A DNA stretch of 64,000 nucleotides from Limonium bicolor (lineage: Eukaryota; Streptophyta; Magnoliopsida; Caryophyllales; Plumbaginaceae), in contig CM041778.1 in assembly GCA_023374045.1 (NCBI GenBank), positions 402,316,438 through 402,380,437 on the forward strand, read 5' to 3'. The notes beneath the pieces are model-generated. The model ran no database searches. It had not been told where the DNA came from and worked only from the letters and a program-made list of their open reading frames with translations. Of the stretch, positions 35,474 to 46,058 are shown one piece after another (position 1 is the stretch's first letter; each line of letters starts with the position of its first letter). The position numbers were made by a program, and so were the translations under genes.

Positions 35474-37624
35474 TGTAACACCCCTGATTTTCTAACCTTT
35501 TATTAGGTCAATTGTATTACAATTCAAGTTTTATATTGATAAGCAGTGGAAACAAAACCTAATCCGGAGTATTACTGCCACACTCGCAAAGGAACGAGTG
35601 TGAAGCCTAAACAATTAACTAAATAACCAAGTCATTATTTTTGACAAGAAAATTCAATGTCCATAATAATAATTTCTTAAAAATGCACAAGTCTTAAAGC
35701 CTAAAATAAAATTCAATAACAAATAACTAGCCTATGTGGAGTCGCCTTCCCAAACCCAAAGGACTTCATCAGTACCTGTGGCAGAAATCCAAACAAACAT
35801 AGAAAGAGCCACAATAAAGTCAGAAAAACTGAGTAAGCTACCACTTCACTACGTAAAAATCATTTTCTCTTTGAAAACAATTTTACAATATTGCAATGCA
35901 CCACCATACAAATCATCACATAAGCATAAAGCAGACTTTGTATAATATTTCACATTTGCTTCCTCAATAACTCAAGAATGGATATCCAGATTAATTAAAT
36001 TATCTTCCTTGTCCCAACGCACAGCCAGGACAAAACAACATCTCTCACATTTGGGTACAACACGCAGCTGTAACCTGGACCCCAACACGCAGCTGGGAAT
36101 CCAACCTCGCCACTAAATCCTTAAGTGTGCACATTCCCCAATAGTTCAAAAGACTACGGAGTACATCTAGGGCTAACTGTGTCCTAGTGCGGCCCACAGT
36201 ATCTCAAACTTATGCGTCCTAGTGCGGCCCGCATATATCATCTTATCCAGGTGTCCTAATATGGCCCACATGTACCATGGTATAATCTTCCATATAATCC
36301 CTTTATTCATTGATATTATTCACTTTATAATCTCTTTAATTTCCACATATACCACCAAAATTCAATCATGCCTCAACAATCGTGACTAAAAATAATTGCA
36401 ATCTCACATAATCATATCATTAACATTTTCTCATCAATCTTTCCTCTAAAAATAATCTCCATTTATTCACCAAATAGTAAGCCACACACTTAAATATTTC
36501 CAATAATCATTATCATAACCAATTCGCTCCCAAAAAAATAGTCACTCACAGATAACAATCATAATCACCACAAAAGATTTATTTTACGCAGTTAATACAA
36601 AGCTAGTGAACGCAGTAACTTACTTGGAATCTAGAAGCAATCCGCACAACCAAATACAACCTCAATTACTGTTTCTCGCTCCCAATTTGGAGCCTTTACT
36701 CTACTGGTTGAGAAAAGACGCAACAAAGGGTAGCAGAAGTGAGGGTTTTTTTCCTGTTGGAGGAATAGAGCCGAGAGAGAGAGAGAGAGAGAGCAGAGTG
36801 AGAGAGATGCAGAATTTTGTAAAGATATTCGGGAGAGATAGCAAAGTGAGGGTGGTAGTGCCCTGATAAAAGAACTGGGTGACTTCAATTTATAGGAAGC
36901 CAGAGGAAAACCAACGAAGCTAGGGAATACCAATCAAATTAATTAATAGATTCAAATTAAACTAGTTAAATAAATTACAAAAAAAAAACCAATGGTTAGG
37001 AAATATGGAAGGTTAAAAGTATTTATTAAATAAATTTGGAAATGTGAAAAGTTATAACTTATTAACTAAATGAAACAAGGAAATACCAAAAGGTAAAATC
37101 AATTTAAAAATGATTTACTTAATGTAGTAAAGTCCTAGTAGTATTTAATTCATAACATAATTATTATAACTTAATCTTTAATAAGTAAATATATTAAACT
37201 AACTAGATAAATATGATGATCATTACTACTACATTAAAATCACAACTGACTTCTTTCTAAAACATGTTATTTTATTGAAACAATGTATTAAATACTATAT
37301 AATATGCTCGTATATAATATAATATATTCATAAACTATATAACAGATATATTTTGAATCAACGGTAATATTTGAATCATATCATTATTATTATAACTTCA
37401 TTTTTAATAAATAAATATACCAAGTTAACTAGAGAAATACAAGGATAATTAATATGAAGATAAAAATCACAACTACCATAGTTTTAAAACAGATTATTTT
37501 ATTAAATGCATTATCTTTATTAAATAGTGTATAATATGCTCGCAAACAATATAATATGCTTGCAAACAATATAAATACTCGTGGACTAGAAAATAAATAT
37601 ATTTTAAAATTTAGGGGTATTTCA
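35474..37624 (-). mobile_element. 2.15 kb Tekay-like LTR, minus strand
   Basis: On the minus strand it starts tgaaatacccctaaa and ends aggggtgttaca, the same termini as the 4.7 kb LTRs. A polypurine tract precedes it (37637-37625) and a primer site follows it (35471-35460). Its promoter is visible on the minus strand as tataaat at 36894-36888, followed by a CT-rich leader with a (ct)n run (36774-36796 as ga on the plus strand). Confidence 0.75.
36888..36894 (-). promoter_or_regulatory. TATA box of the minus-strand LTR
   Basis: The plus strand reads atttata; on the minus strand tataaat sits about 90 bases upstream of the (ct)n leader. Confidence 0.5.
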
Positions 37625-38271
37625 TTATTCCCCCCTTAAAATAAAGCTTCGTCCCCGAAGCTCGATCTCACCCCATTAACCAATGGTCCCACTAAGAAAT
37701 TAATCAATTGTAGCTACTTTACACTAAGGTTTATATCATATCTCCAACCATAATAAATTTGGTTATTGCAGTCTACATCCCTTAAAAGAATATTACATCC
37801 CCGTAATTAACTTAGTAAATAACATACTTTAATCAACGAATGACGGACAATTACATAAGATTTTGAGCTACAAGAAGTCTCACCAAAGTTCGTAACAAAA
37901 GGACTATAATTTGTTCAGATAAAATTCCTATAATTACCAAGGAAATGTAACTCACTAAGAAGTTCTAATCATCTATCATTCATCTTAAATTCTTCACACA
38001 AGAAGTTCTCTCAATCACAAAATTTATAACAACTCACTTGTGCATAGTAGGCTTTCATCACATTCGTCAATGAACTTTAACTCATATCATAACCATCACT
38101 TATGCCCTCATGGTAACATATATCTCAATCAATACTTCGACATCTCAAGCATAAAAAGAGAAAATCAATCATCTAGAAGAAAAATACCCCCCAGAAGAAG
38201 GCTTTACCATTTTTTTCATTTTTATATCTTTCTTAACCTATTTTCTAGTCGGTTTTTCTCTGATACCACTT
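37625..38271 (-). mobile_element. 3' internal end of a minus-strand gypsy-type element, with polypurine tract
   Basis: On the minus strand, the end nearest the LTR reads cttcggggacgaagc, then aaggggggaataa, which matches the 3' end of the 18 kb chromovirus interior (cttcgggacgaagcc, aaggggggtaga). The far end (38270-38258) reads aagtggtatcagag, a primer-site-like sequence directly against the TRIM LTR. No coding sequence is left in the 647 bp. Confidence 0.6.
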
Positions 38272-38465
38272 TGTAATACCCCCATCCCACATCGGGATAT
38301 GAGTAGTATTGTGAATGGTTTATAAGGATACATATGGGTTGACTACAACAACAAGGCCTTCCACTTTTAAGACCAAGTGAGGACAAAGGCTCAAAGTGGC
38401 TAGTTTTCAAGCCCGAATTGCTTGGGAGCTAGGTTGTTGGACAGTTGCCCATATGGGGTGTTACA
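38272..38465 (+). repeat. TRIM LTR A, 5' copy
   Basis: 194 bp, tgtaataccc to ggggtgttaca, followed by aatggtatcagagcc (primer site). Repeated at 56905-57096. Confidence 0.85.
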
Positions 38466-38648
38466 AATGGTATCAGAGCCGATGGTCGGATCGATGTGCC
38501 AGTGGGCCCGCGGGGGCGCTGGGCTCCCTTTAGGGGTGAGTGGTGTGCCACGAAACAGCTCCCACATCGGTTGGAGGGGCGCGAACAAGCACTCCTTATA
38601 AGGGTGTGGATACTCCTTCATGGTAGACGCGTTTTGAGTGGTGTAACT

Positions 38649-41600
38649 TGAAAACCCCTAATCTTTTAAAATATAATTAAATGATCTATTAATGATCAAA
38701 GATGATTATTAAGCATCTATATATTGGGGGGAACAATCTAAGAGATCTCAACAAGGCAAAACGCCTTAAGATCGGTAAAGCCAAAAATGTGCTTTAAGAC
38801 ACCATAAAGATTGTATGACCTCAAATAGGATCCAAAGTGGATTCCTAAGTATTATAATGAAGCAAGGAACACAATAAAACCATTCTCAAGGAGAACTAAG
38901 CTCAGGAACACCCTGTGACACAAAAATGGCGCGCTAAAACTCCTTAAAGCACGTTTTTGTGAGATTGCCTTTTAAATTGATTTCTAATGGGATTAAAAAT
39001 TATAATTATCCTTAAATATGATATTTTGCCATATTATATCATATTAGGAATTTAATTCCAGAAATTTACGAATTTTTACAAATTTAATATTAAAATATTA
39101 ATAAAACCCTAAAGTGGGGCCCACATGAGTCAATATTGACCAAGCATGGTCAATGGTCAATTAATTGACCCCTTAGGACCATGGAGATCGCGATGAAATA
39201 AGAGAGGAGACAGAATACAATGATTTTTGGGGACAAATTACTACCTAATCTCCAATTTAGAATAGTAACCTTTACTTTTTACATTATTTCCTACCTTTCC
39301 CACCTTCTCCTTCCTTCCTTGTCCGATTCTCTTCTGCCCAGCCAAGCTCTCCCCTTCCTTTTAAGCTCTCAAGGCTTGTTCTTGAGCATGGAAGGCAAAC
39401 CTAGCTCCTAAGCTCTTAAGGTAAGTGTTTTAATGTCATTTTTAGCCCTTTTTCTTCATCTTTTCACTACCAACACCTAGATTTCGTGGCTCATCAATTC
39501 CTATGGCTTATTCTCAGTGTTCTAAGGTTAGAACAAGAGCTAAACTCGGTTGAGACCAGTAGAGAGACCAAGGTTGTTCAAATCTACATTTTAAGGTAAA
39601 AACATACCTTAAGCTTCTCAATCTTCCATGCGGTTTTCTTCCTTCAATTTTTATGAGTTTATACACTCATAATCTTCATATTTACATATTCATTCAGTTG
39701 GTTAGCCATTTGGAGCAAGGGTGACCAAGATCCAAGAGAAATACTCTCTTTTAAGGCATTTTCCAAGGTAAAACCTAATAACAAGAGAGTTTGTTTAGAT
39801 CTAGCTATTTCCTATGTCAATATGGTAGATCTAACACCTTGTGGTGTGTTTGGTTCAGGCCGAAAACACCTAGAACTTCCCTTGATTTTTTAAGGTAATT
39901 TTTGCCTTAAATCTTACATTAATTATTCCTTATGGTTAAGCTCAAGCTTGGAGTGAACCATATCTTGTTTTTGTGTATTAATATGTCTAAATCAAGTGGT
40001 GAATTTTCCTACAAGTGACCGAGCCCATACAAGGAATAATCAAGGTATAAACACCTTAAACTTATGATTTTTGTAATTTCAAGTATATATATATACATGG
40101 CCGAGATTGAAACTTCAAATATAGGTCATATTGACCTAAAAATGGAAAAAAAAATGGCTAAGATAAATTAAGCTAATCATTTAAGAGATTTAATTAACAT
40201 AATGGTCAAATTATGACATTGTGTGGAAAAATAATTAAACCATGGTGAGGAGCCGAATATATATGCTATATTTTGATACATTTTTGTGTATTTATTTTTG
40301 CAAGTTCAAGGTTGTTGTAATAAGGCCATGTCATTAGGCTCATTTTAATTTAAGTTTATAAGCTTATTTAGTTTTATTTACGCTTATAATTAAAATTGGG
40401 GCCAATTCGTAATTACTAGGAATTTAGAAAGCCGTGGGCTTAATTTAGGGCAATTTAGGGTTTTTAAATGAATTTAATAAAATTATAACATTTTATAAAG
40501 TTTTGGGTCAAAATTGTAAAAATAGAAAAGTATAGGGTATTATTAGTGATTACCGAAAAATTGGTTCCCATTTGGTATTAGAAGTCAAAGTTGACTATAT
40601 AGGAGACTTTGACCAAGTTTGGAGAATTTAAGAAATTAAAATACTACCTTATAATAAGATACTTATTAGATTGTAAAAGATTTATAAGACTTGGGGTAGT
40701 AATGTAATTACCGAGACTTAAGGGTGCTAAATGGAGCTTAGTAAAGTCCTTAAGTTGTTAGGAATTTTTAGAAGTTTATTTGGTTAAATTTGGAGTTCAT
40801 ATGAATTATATAAGTATAATATATGGTATTTTATAACATTGTTACTAATAGGTAATAAATGCATAGAAACCGAGATTTAGAGGAAAATAAGGTTAAGAAT
40901 AATGTTTATAACCTTTTGGTATAGTTTGGTAATTTTTGGAGTTATAGATAAGGTTTATTAAGAAATGTGTATAATATATAGTTTTAATGGAATTAGAAAA
41001 CTATGTATTATAAATTGGGATTGGATTGTGATTTTATAGAAATTTAGTGACTATAATAAAAGCTGAAAATATAAGGGGCTAATTGGTATTTTATAAACAA
41101 AATATAACTATAAGTTATAATTGTTTTAAATGACTTAAATGTCATAAGATATGTTATATATCTAGAATGTAACTTATATTAATTAAGTGGTGGATTTTGT
41201 AAATATTTAAGAACATAGGTGCTGTTCAAAAATATTAACATTTTAAAATGGAATTTATAATATGGTTTTAATGTTATAAGAAATATAACATTTATAATAT
41301 AAGAGGTATTCATTAAAAAGAATGAATATAGATTATAAGACTTACCATATAATAAATAGTTCCATAATACACATATATAAATAAATATATGTAATGGTGC
41401 AGAAAATGTGATATGGTTCAATAATTATATATTATCATAATTAAAATGATAATAGATAAGGAGAAAAGAATTATAAACATTAGATATGGAATTCTAATGT
41501 TAAGAGTATTCATGGGATAATAAGGATTTCAAACATTCAAAGTATTGTTTACAAATGAATTATACCACATTGAATTTTTTAAAAAAAGAGACAAACCTTA

Positions 41601-43357
41601 GAAAAATAAATACTAAGGTGAGGTGTATAGTGCATGACAAGGAATCATACATGCAATAAAGAAACAAACTATACGATCTATAAATATACATTAAGTTACA
41701 TGTGATAACAAGTTCAACAATAACTATACTAATATACCAAACAAGACTACGCATGTAATATAACACTTTTCCCAATCTCGAGTTCAACCTAAAACCCGAC
41801 AAACATTGATAGTTAATAACGGGGGGTTAACCGGGAGTGTTAGTGACGGCACGGAGTACCGTAGGATTGTGTTGTTATACGGTATGCTAATCAGTAGCAT
41901 TATATATTGTTTAGATTGTTAGAGACTACACAAGGAGCATAGGATCTCGCTGATTCATACTCCACCGTAATACATCAGGGTGAACGGTATGTTGTTATGT
42001 GTCTCTGATTGTCTCTGAGGACTTCCTCAGTTCAGACTTCTGTGTGATCTGTGATAAGATTGTTTGTCTGAACGTGATAATTAATATGCACGAATTGTAT
42101 ATTTATAGCTGCTTATTATTACTGTTGTTGAGTTAACAGTACCGGTTCGTATATATGGACCTATATATATAAACGAACTAGCGGCTATAGTGCTATCTTA
42201 TATGAAATATAAGGATCGTCAGAAAAACGTTGTAGCACTAGGATAATAAGATATACATATTATCCGAGACTTTTATACGGAGCATTGGCCTTTCTATACG
42301 CCGCTCTTGTATCTAACACTGGATCCCGAGTTTACAGACTCCGGATTGGACTAATGACCTTAGTCTGCTGTGTTAGGAAATTTGGTAATGCGATGCGATG
42401 GAATAAATAATTAACTAAGGAAGGAAAGTAAAGCCAGGAGGATGTGGCTCTTGGTGCGCGCTGTGATCACAAAAACGATACCAGGATGTCCGCGTACGGG
42501 TCCGCAAGTATCAAGAAAATTTCCCGTGAGCTAGAATGGCTCGTTGGTCGGAGACTCTACCGTTGGAGTGGCTACTGCCGTGGGTGACCCGCCATAATAT
42601 ATGGGTAACTAGAGACATGTCGTTTTAACGAGGCATTGTCACTAGGTATAACTGAACAAATAATACAGTTAAGAATTATACAGTGGCGAACGATATTGGT
42701 TTCTACACCATGGACGAGAACTAGTACTTGTTTATTGTCCTCGTTGTTTCGCTTGGTTGTTCATTGGTTATACATGTGGTTATATTATATATGTGATGGT
42801 TGTGTTTATTGTATGGATGTTACTGTTAATTGTTTTACAGTTTTAAATATTAAAACGGTATTGCATGTAATGAACCTCATGCTCTCGACCAAATAATTGA
42901 GGGGTCTTTGGGGGCATGACGGGGCATGTGATGACATACTCAGCAGGGGATGATTCCATACCACAAACCACTTTCATGCAGGTGACTAACTGGTGGGTCG
43001 CAGCGAGGCGTGACTACTGTGATATTACTGTTGGTTTAGACTTGGTACGGTGTGATACTCAGGTTGTTTTGGACTCGGGTTGTTTAACCGAGGTGTGTTT
43101 TGTTTAGATGCTCACGGTCTGTAATAATTGTTGATGTTAGATTTGTTTTAAGTTGTTAAGTTCTACTATCTATCTCTTGTGGTCACTGCGGGAATACGTT
43201 TCGCAAGTTGATTATCAGGTAATTCGTTATCACCCGTATGGGCGAGTGATAACAGTGACACCATTAGGGCGATAGTTTATTACTTACACCGCTGTGAGAT
43301 ATTATTGTGCGCGACATTTATAGGATTACTAGGAACCGATTTAGTAGGGGTGTTACA
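38649..43357 (+). repeat. 5' LTR of the chromovirus (4.7 kb)
   Basis: tgaaaacccc to ggggtgttaca. Very long for a plant LTR and without a convincing open frame. From about 39410 to 40050 a degenerate unit with aaggtaa words recurs about every 150 bp. The rest is AT-rich until about 41800, then higher-complexity sequence shared with the LTRs at 3635 and 21177. Confidence 0.93.
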
Positions 43358-43533
43358 AAAGTGGTATCAGAGCGGAGTACCGCTCTGATTACAAGAGATA
43401 GTAGTTTAAGTACCGTGAGCCTAGGTTATTTACACACCAGTACCAAGAGATAGTGTAAATGATTTGAGTTAAGATATGGTAAGGAAAGTACGGTATTTAT
43501 ACTAAGAGCTGACTTTGGTTTTGAATTCTTCAG
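43358..43533 (+). promoter_or_regulatory. chromovirus leader: primer binding site, hairpin, and 5' untranslated region
   Basis: The primer site tggtatcagagc starts at 43362, five bases after the LTR. A perfect 10 bp stem (43366-43375 with 43380-43389, loop agta) overlaps its 3' half. The sequence just before the gag ATG (ttgaattcttcag, to 43533) is a good splice acceptor, so the leader may contain another intron. Confidence 0.75.
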
Positions 43534-44211
43534 ATGTCTTCCGGGAGGCGATCAGCAGGTAGAGGAGGTGGTGGAAGAGGCGGCGGGCCTGGAGCAGGTC
43601 CTCCGGAGGCCCCAGCCGTGGGCGTGGCTGAGACGGTAGCTGCCGTCTTCGCTCAGCTAGCCCAGATGGGAGGTATCCATATAGGAGCACCACCTGCACC
43701 ACCGGTAGTCCCACCCGTACCCGCACCTAGAGAGCCAAATTGGCTGAAGAGCGTAGCTGACACGCGAGTACCTACCTATGATGGAGTTGCTGACCCCACT
43801 GTCCTGGAGAGATTCATTGTTGAGCACGAGAAGGCCTTCGATGCCATACACGTGCCTGCTGAGCACCGAGTCGATATAGCAGCCTTTCACCTGAAGGACG
43901 CTGCCAGCACGTGGTGGAGGTCCGTGAAGGCACATTATCTTGCTATAGAGGGTTTTGGATGGACTAGTTTTGTGGAATTGTTGAGAGAGAAGTACTATCC
44001 TGCTCATTTGAAGCAGAGGAAAAGGGAGGAGTTTGAGGCCCTGAGGCAGGGTAGTATGACAGTAGATCAGTACTACTCCTTGTTTATTGGGCTCTTGGAC
44101 TTCGTCCCAGGAGTTGTTTATTCTGATGCTGTGAAGGTGGAGAAATTTAGAGGCAGGTTGAGATATGCTATCAAGGCCGCCATGGGTGCTACCTTGTACC
44201 CTACGGTTCAG
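43534..44211 (+). CDS. gag: chromovirus Gag, exon 1 (capsid)
   Basis: Starts at ATG 43534 (MSSGRRSAGRGG), a glycine/arginine-rich N-terminus, then a proline/alanine stretch. The capsid domain follows at residues ~65-226: VPTYDGVADPTVLERFI, HLKDAASTWWRSVKAHY, LREKYYPAHLKQRKREEF and MTVDQYYSLFIGLLDFVP, all typical of plant chromovirus Gag. It is uninterrupted for 226 codons and ends exactly at a codon boundary followed by gtaaaa. A 79 bp GT-AG intron (44212-44290) separates it from exon 2. Reading through the intron would give a stop at 44278-44280. Confidence 0.88.
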
Positions 44212-44290
44212 GTAAAACTAATTGACAGTTTGTACCTTATAACTCAGTTTGATTTGTTACAAGTTCGGGGAACTCATTGATGTATTACAG

Positions 44291-44421
44291 GAGTGTTACG
44301 ACGCTGCTTCTCGGACTGAGATGATGGTGAACAGCCGAGAGGACGGTCAGGGGCAGAAGCGTAAGGCCCCAGAGAAAGAGGCAGAGACTGAGGCTGGAGG
44401 CGGAGGCAGTAAGGGCTGGAA
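44291..44421 (+). CDS. gag: chromovirus Gag, exon 2
   Basis: In phase 0 with exon 1 it reads ECYDAASRTEMMVNSRED, then a charged, glycine-rich linker (KAPEKEAETEAGGGGSKG). It ends in phase 2 before gtaagaacc; the 92 bp intron 44422-44513 ends gatcacag. Continuity of the Gag family pattern across the junction supports the splice. Confidence 0.72.
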
Positions 44422-44513
44422 GTAAGAACCACCTTAAGTTATTTAATTCATTTAAATTACTTACTTACTGCCTGCTTTTATACCTGCTACTCCTGACGCT
44501 TTGACGATCACAG

Positions 44514-44638
44514 AAAGAAAAAGTTCTCCTGGAGGGAGAAGAAGAAGGAGCAGGCCAGCCAAAAAGGGAAGGACAAGGTCCCGTTGCTGACCGGGCCTAC
44601 CTACGATGTGCAGCCTCTTAGATCTGTACCCCCTAAGG
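44514..44638 (+). CDS. gag: chromovirus Gag, exon 3
   Basis: A lysine-rich segment (KKKKFSWREKKKEQ, QKGKDKVP) with no stop when joined to exon 2. It ends in phase 1 at 44638 before gtaagcgatc, a strong donor; the 85 bp intron 44639-44723 ends gataatag. Confidence 0.7.
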
Positions 44639-44723
44639 GTAAGCGATCTAACCTTGTGAATAAATTGAGTACTATACTACCCATTGCCATCCTTGTATTA
44701 ACCTGAGTGTGATATGATAATAG

Positions 44724-45068
44724 GTTCTGCACCCCAGCGCCACTTTCACTGCAAGCGCTGTGGCAAAGACCACCCGGGTGTTGACTGCACCGGGCAAGCG
44801 GTGGACTGCCACCATTATGGAAAGAAGGGCCACAGGTCGTTCGAGTGCTTCTCGAACCCGGAGAGCCGAGCGTACCGCCCACCGAAGGGGACTCAGGGCG
44901 CACCTACTGGAGGAGGTGGAGCTCGAGGTGGCCAGAGGGGGCCGGCGCCCCAAGCCCAGAGAGGGCAGCAGCCGCAGCAGAACCAGGGCCAGAGGAACCC
45001 GCCGGGCAACCGTATGCTGAATGCAGCGGGAGCTTCAGGCGCTGGCACTAGTACCCAGCACGGTGAAG
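44724..45068 (+). CDS. gag: chromovirus Gag, exon 4 (nucleocapsid zinc knuckles)
   Basis: Reads QRHFHCKRCGKDHPGVDC followed by a CCHC knuckle, CHHYGKKGHRSFEC. The tail is rich in Gly, Arg and Gln (GGQRGPAPQAQRGQQPQQNQ). The zinc-binding segments bind the element's RNA. The exon ends in phase 1 at 45068; the next triplets in the genomic frame give a stop (45070s), so translation past here needs splicing. Two acceptors downstream keep the frame: 45198/45199 (AlkB exon) and 46058/46059 (protease exon). Confidence 0.78.
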
Positions 45069-45198
45069 GTTAGCATTTGAAACCTTAACCATTGTATGAA
45101 AGCATGACTAAGTGTTAAACGTTTTACCTTGGCATGAATGGGTGTTTAAATTACCGTTTTAGATAAACAACTTACCTAGGAAACCTTTTACCTCTTAG

Positions 45199-45937
45199 GA
45201 GACTTCGATATCTGTTATCCCACACTTACAAGACAGAGATCACCTAGACCCGTGGAAGAAAGACGGGAGTACCCTAGTGAGTTGTGTCATGTAGTCAGAC
45301 CGGGCATGATACTTCTCCGAGAATACCTAACCCTAGATGAGCAAATCACCATAGTGAATGAGTGTAGAGCTTTGGGTAAGGGCATAGGAGGTTTTTATAC
45401 CCCTGTATTTACTAGTGGTTCTAGAATGAAACTGCACATGATGTGCTTAGGGAAAGACTGGGATCCACAAGCTAGGGTTTATCGAGAGGTGAGGATGGTA
45501 TGTGACGTATCTATACCTAGTATACCTGATAGTTTCCTTACCTTAGTGAGAAACACAATGGATATTGCTCAAGACTGTGAGGCTTATCCACTACCTGACA
45601 TGACACGTGACGTTTGCATCATCAACTACTATGAACAGGGAGGAAGCTTGGAATGCACCAGGACCGTGATGAGACGACCAAGTCCATCACCAGAGGGGTA
45701 CCGGTTGTGTCATTCTCCATCGGCGATGATGCTGAGTTTATCTATGGAGACCAGAAGAGGATGGATCTAGCAAGCAAGATCATCCTCAAGTCTGGGGATG
45801 TGTTAGTATTTGGTGGAGAGTCGAGACTTGTATATCATGGTATTAAGAGCATTAAGCTCAATACCGCACCACCAGCTCTAGTGAATGATACCCACATCTG
45901 ACCCGGCCGTTTAAATTTAACCTTCAGACAGTACTGA
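45199..45937 (+). CDS. AlkB-type 2-oxoglutarate/Fe(II) dioxygenase exon inside the retrotransposon (two lesions)
   Basis: Joined in phase to Gag exon 4 it reads FDICYPTL, then the AlkB fold from about 45290: VVRPGMILLREYL, GFYTPVFTSGSRM, HMMCLGKDWDPQ and CIINYYEQGGSL. The iron ligands are His (45656-45658) and Asp (45662-45664) of HQD and the distal His (45836-45838) in RLVYHGI. The 2-oxoglutarate/substrate arginines are in RLNLTFR (45908-45928). Order and spacing match plant ALKBH1-like nucleic-acid demethylases, which oxidatively remove N-methyl groups from DNA or RNA. Two lesions are visible: a one-base loss near 45650 shifts the frame just before HQD, and a TGA at 45899-45901 precedes the arginine motif where relatives have Arg (a CGA to TGA transition). 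There is no intron inside the domain, so capture from a spliced mRNA is likely. The domain's own stop is 45935-45937. Confidence 0.9.
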
Positions 45938-46058
45938 TATAATAGTAGTAGTTAAGTGTGTAACCTTGTATAATACAGTTGGAATGAATGAAATAAGAGT
46001 TTTCTACCTTCAAGTGTATGTGTTCAGTTTTGTTGATACCGATAATTCATAACTTCAG
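45938..46058 (+). other. sequence between AlkB stop and protease exon
   Basis: 121 bases ending in a good acceptor (ataacttcag, to 46058). It contains aatgaatgaaataagag (45983-45999), which is also found at the same distance beyond the stop of the second AlkB copy on the minus strand, so it is probably inherited 3' untranslated sequence of the captured mRNA. Confidence 0.55.

Noticed and set aside
45252..45901. AlkB exon as an ordinary host gene fragment trapped between repeats
   Set aside because: It lies inside a complete target-duplication-bounded element, is joined to gag by matching splice phase, and a second copy with the same flank exists nearby. A recent chance fragment is less likely, though not excluded.
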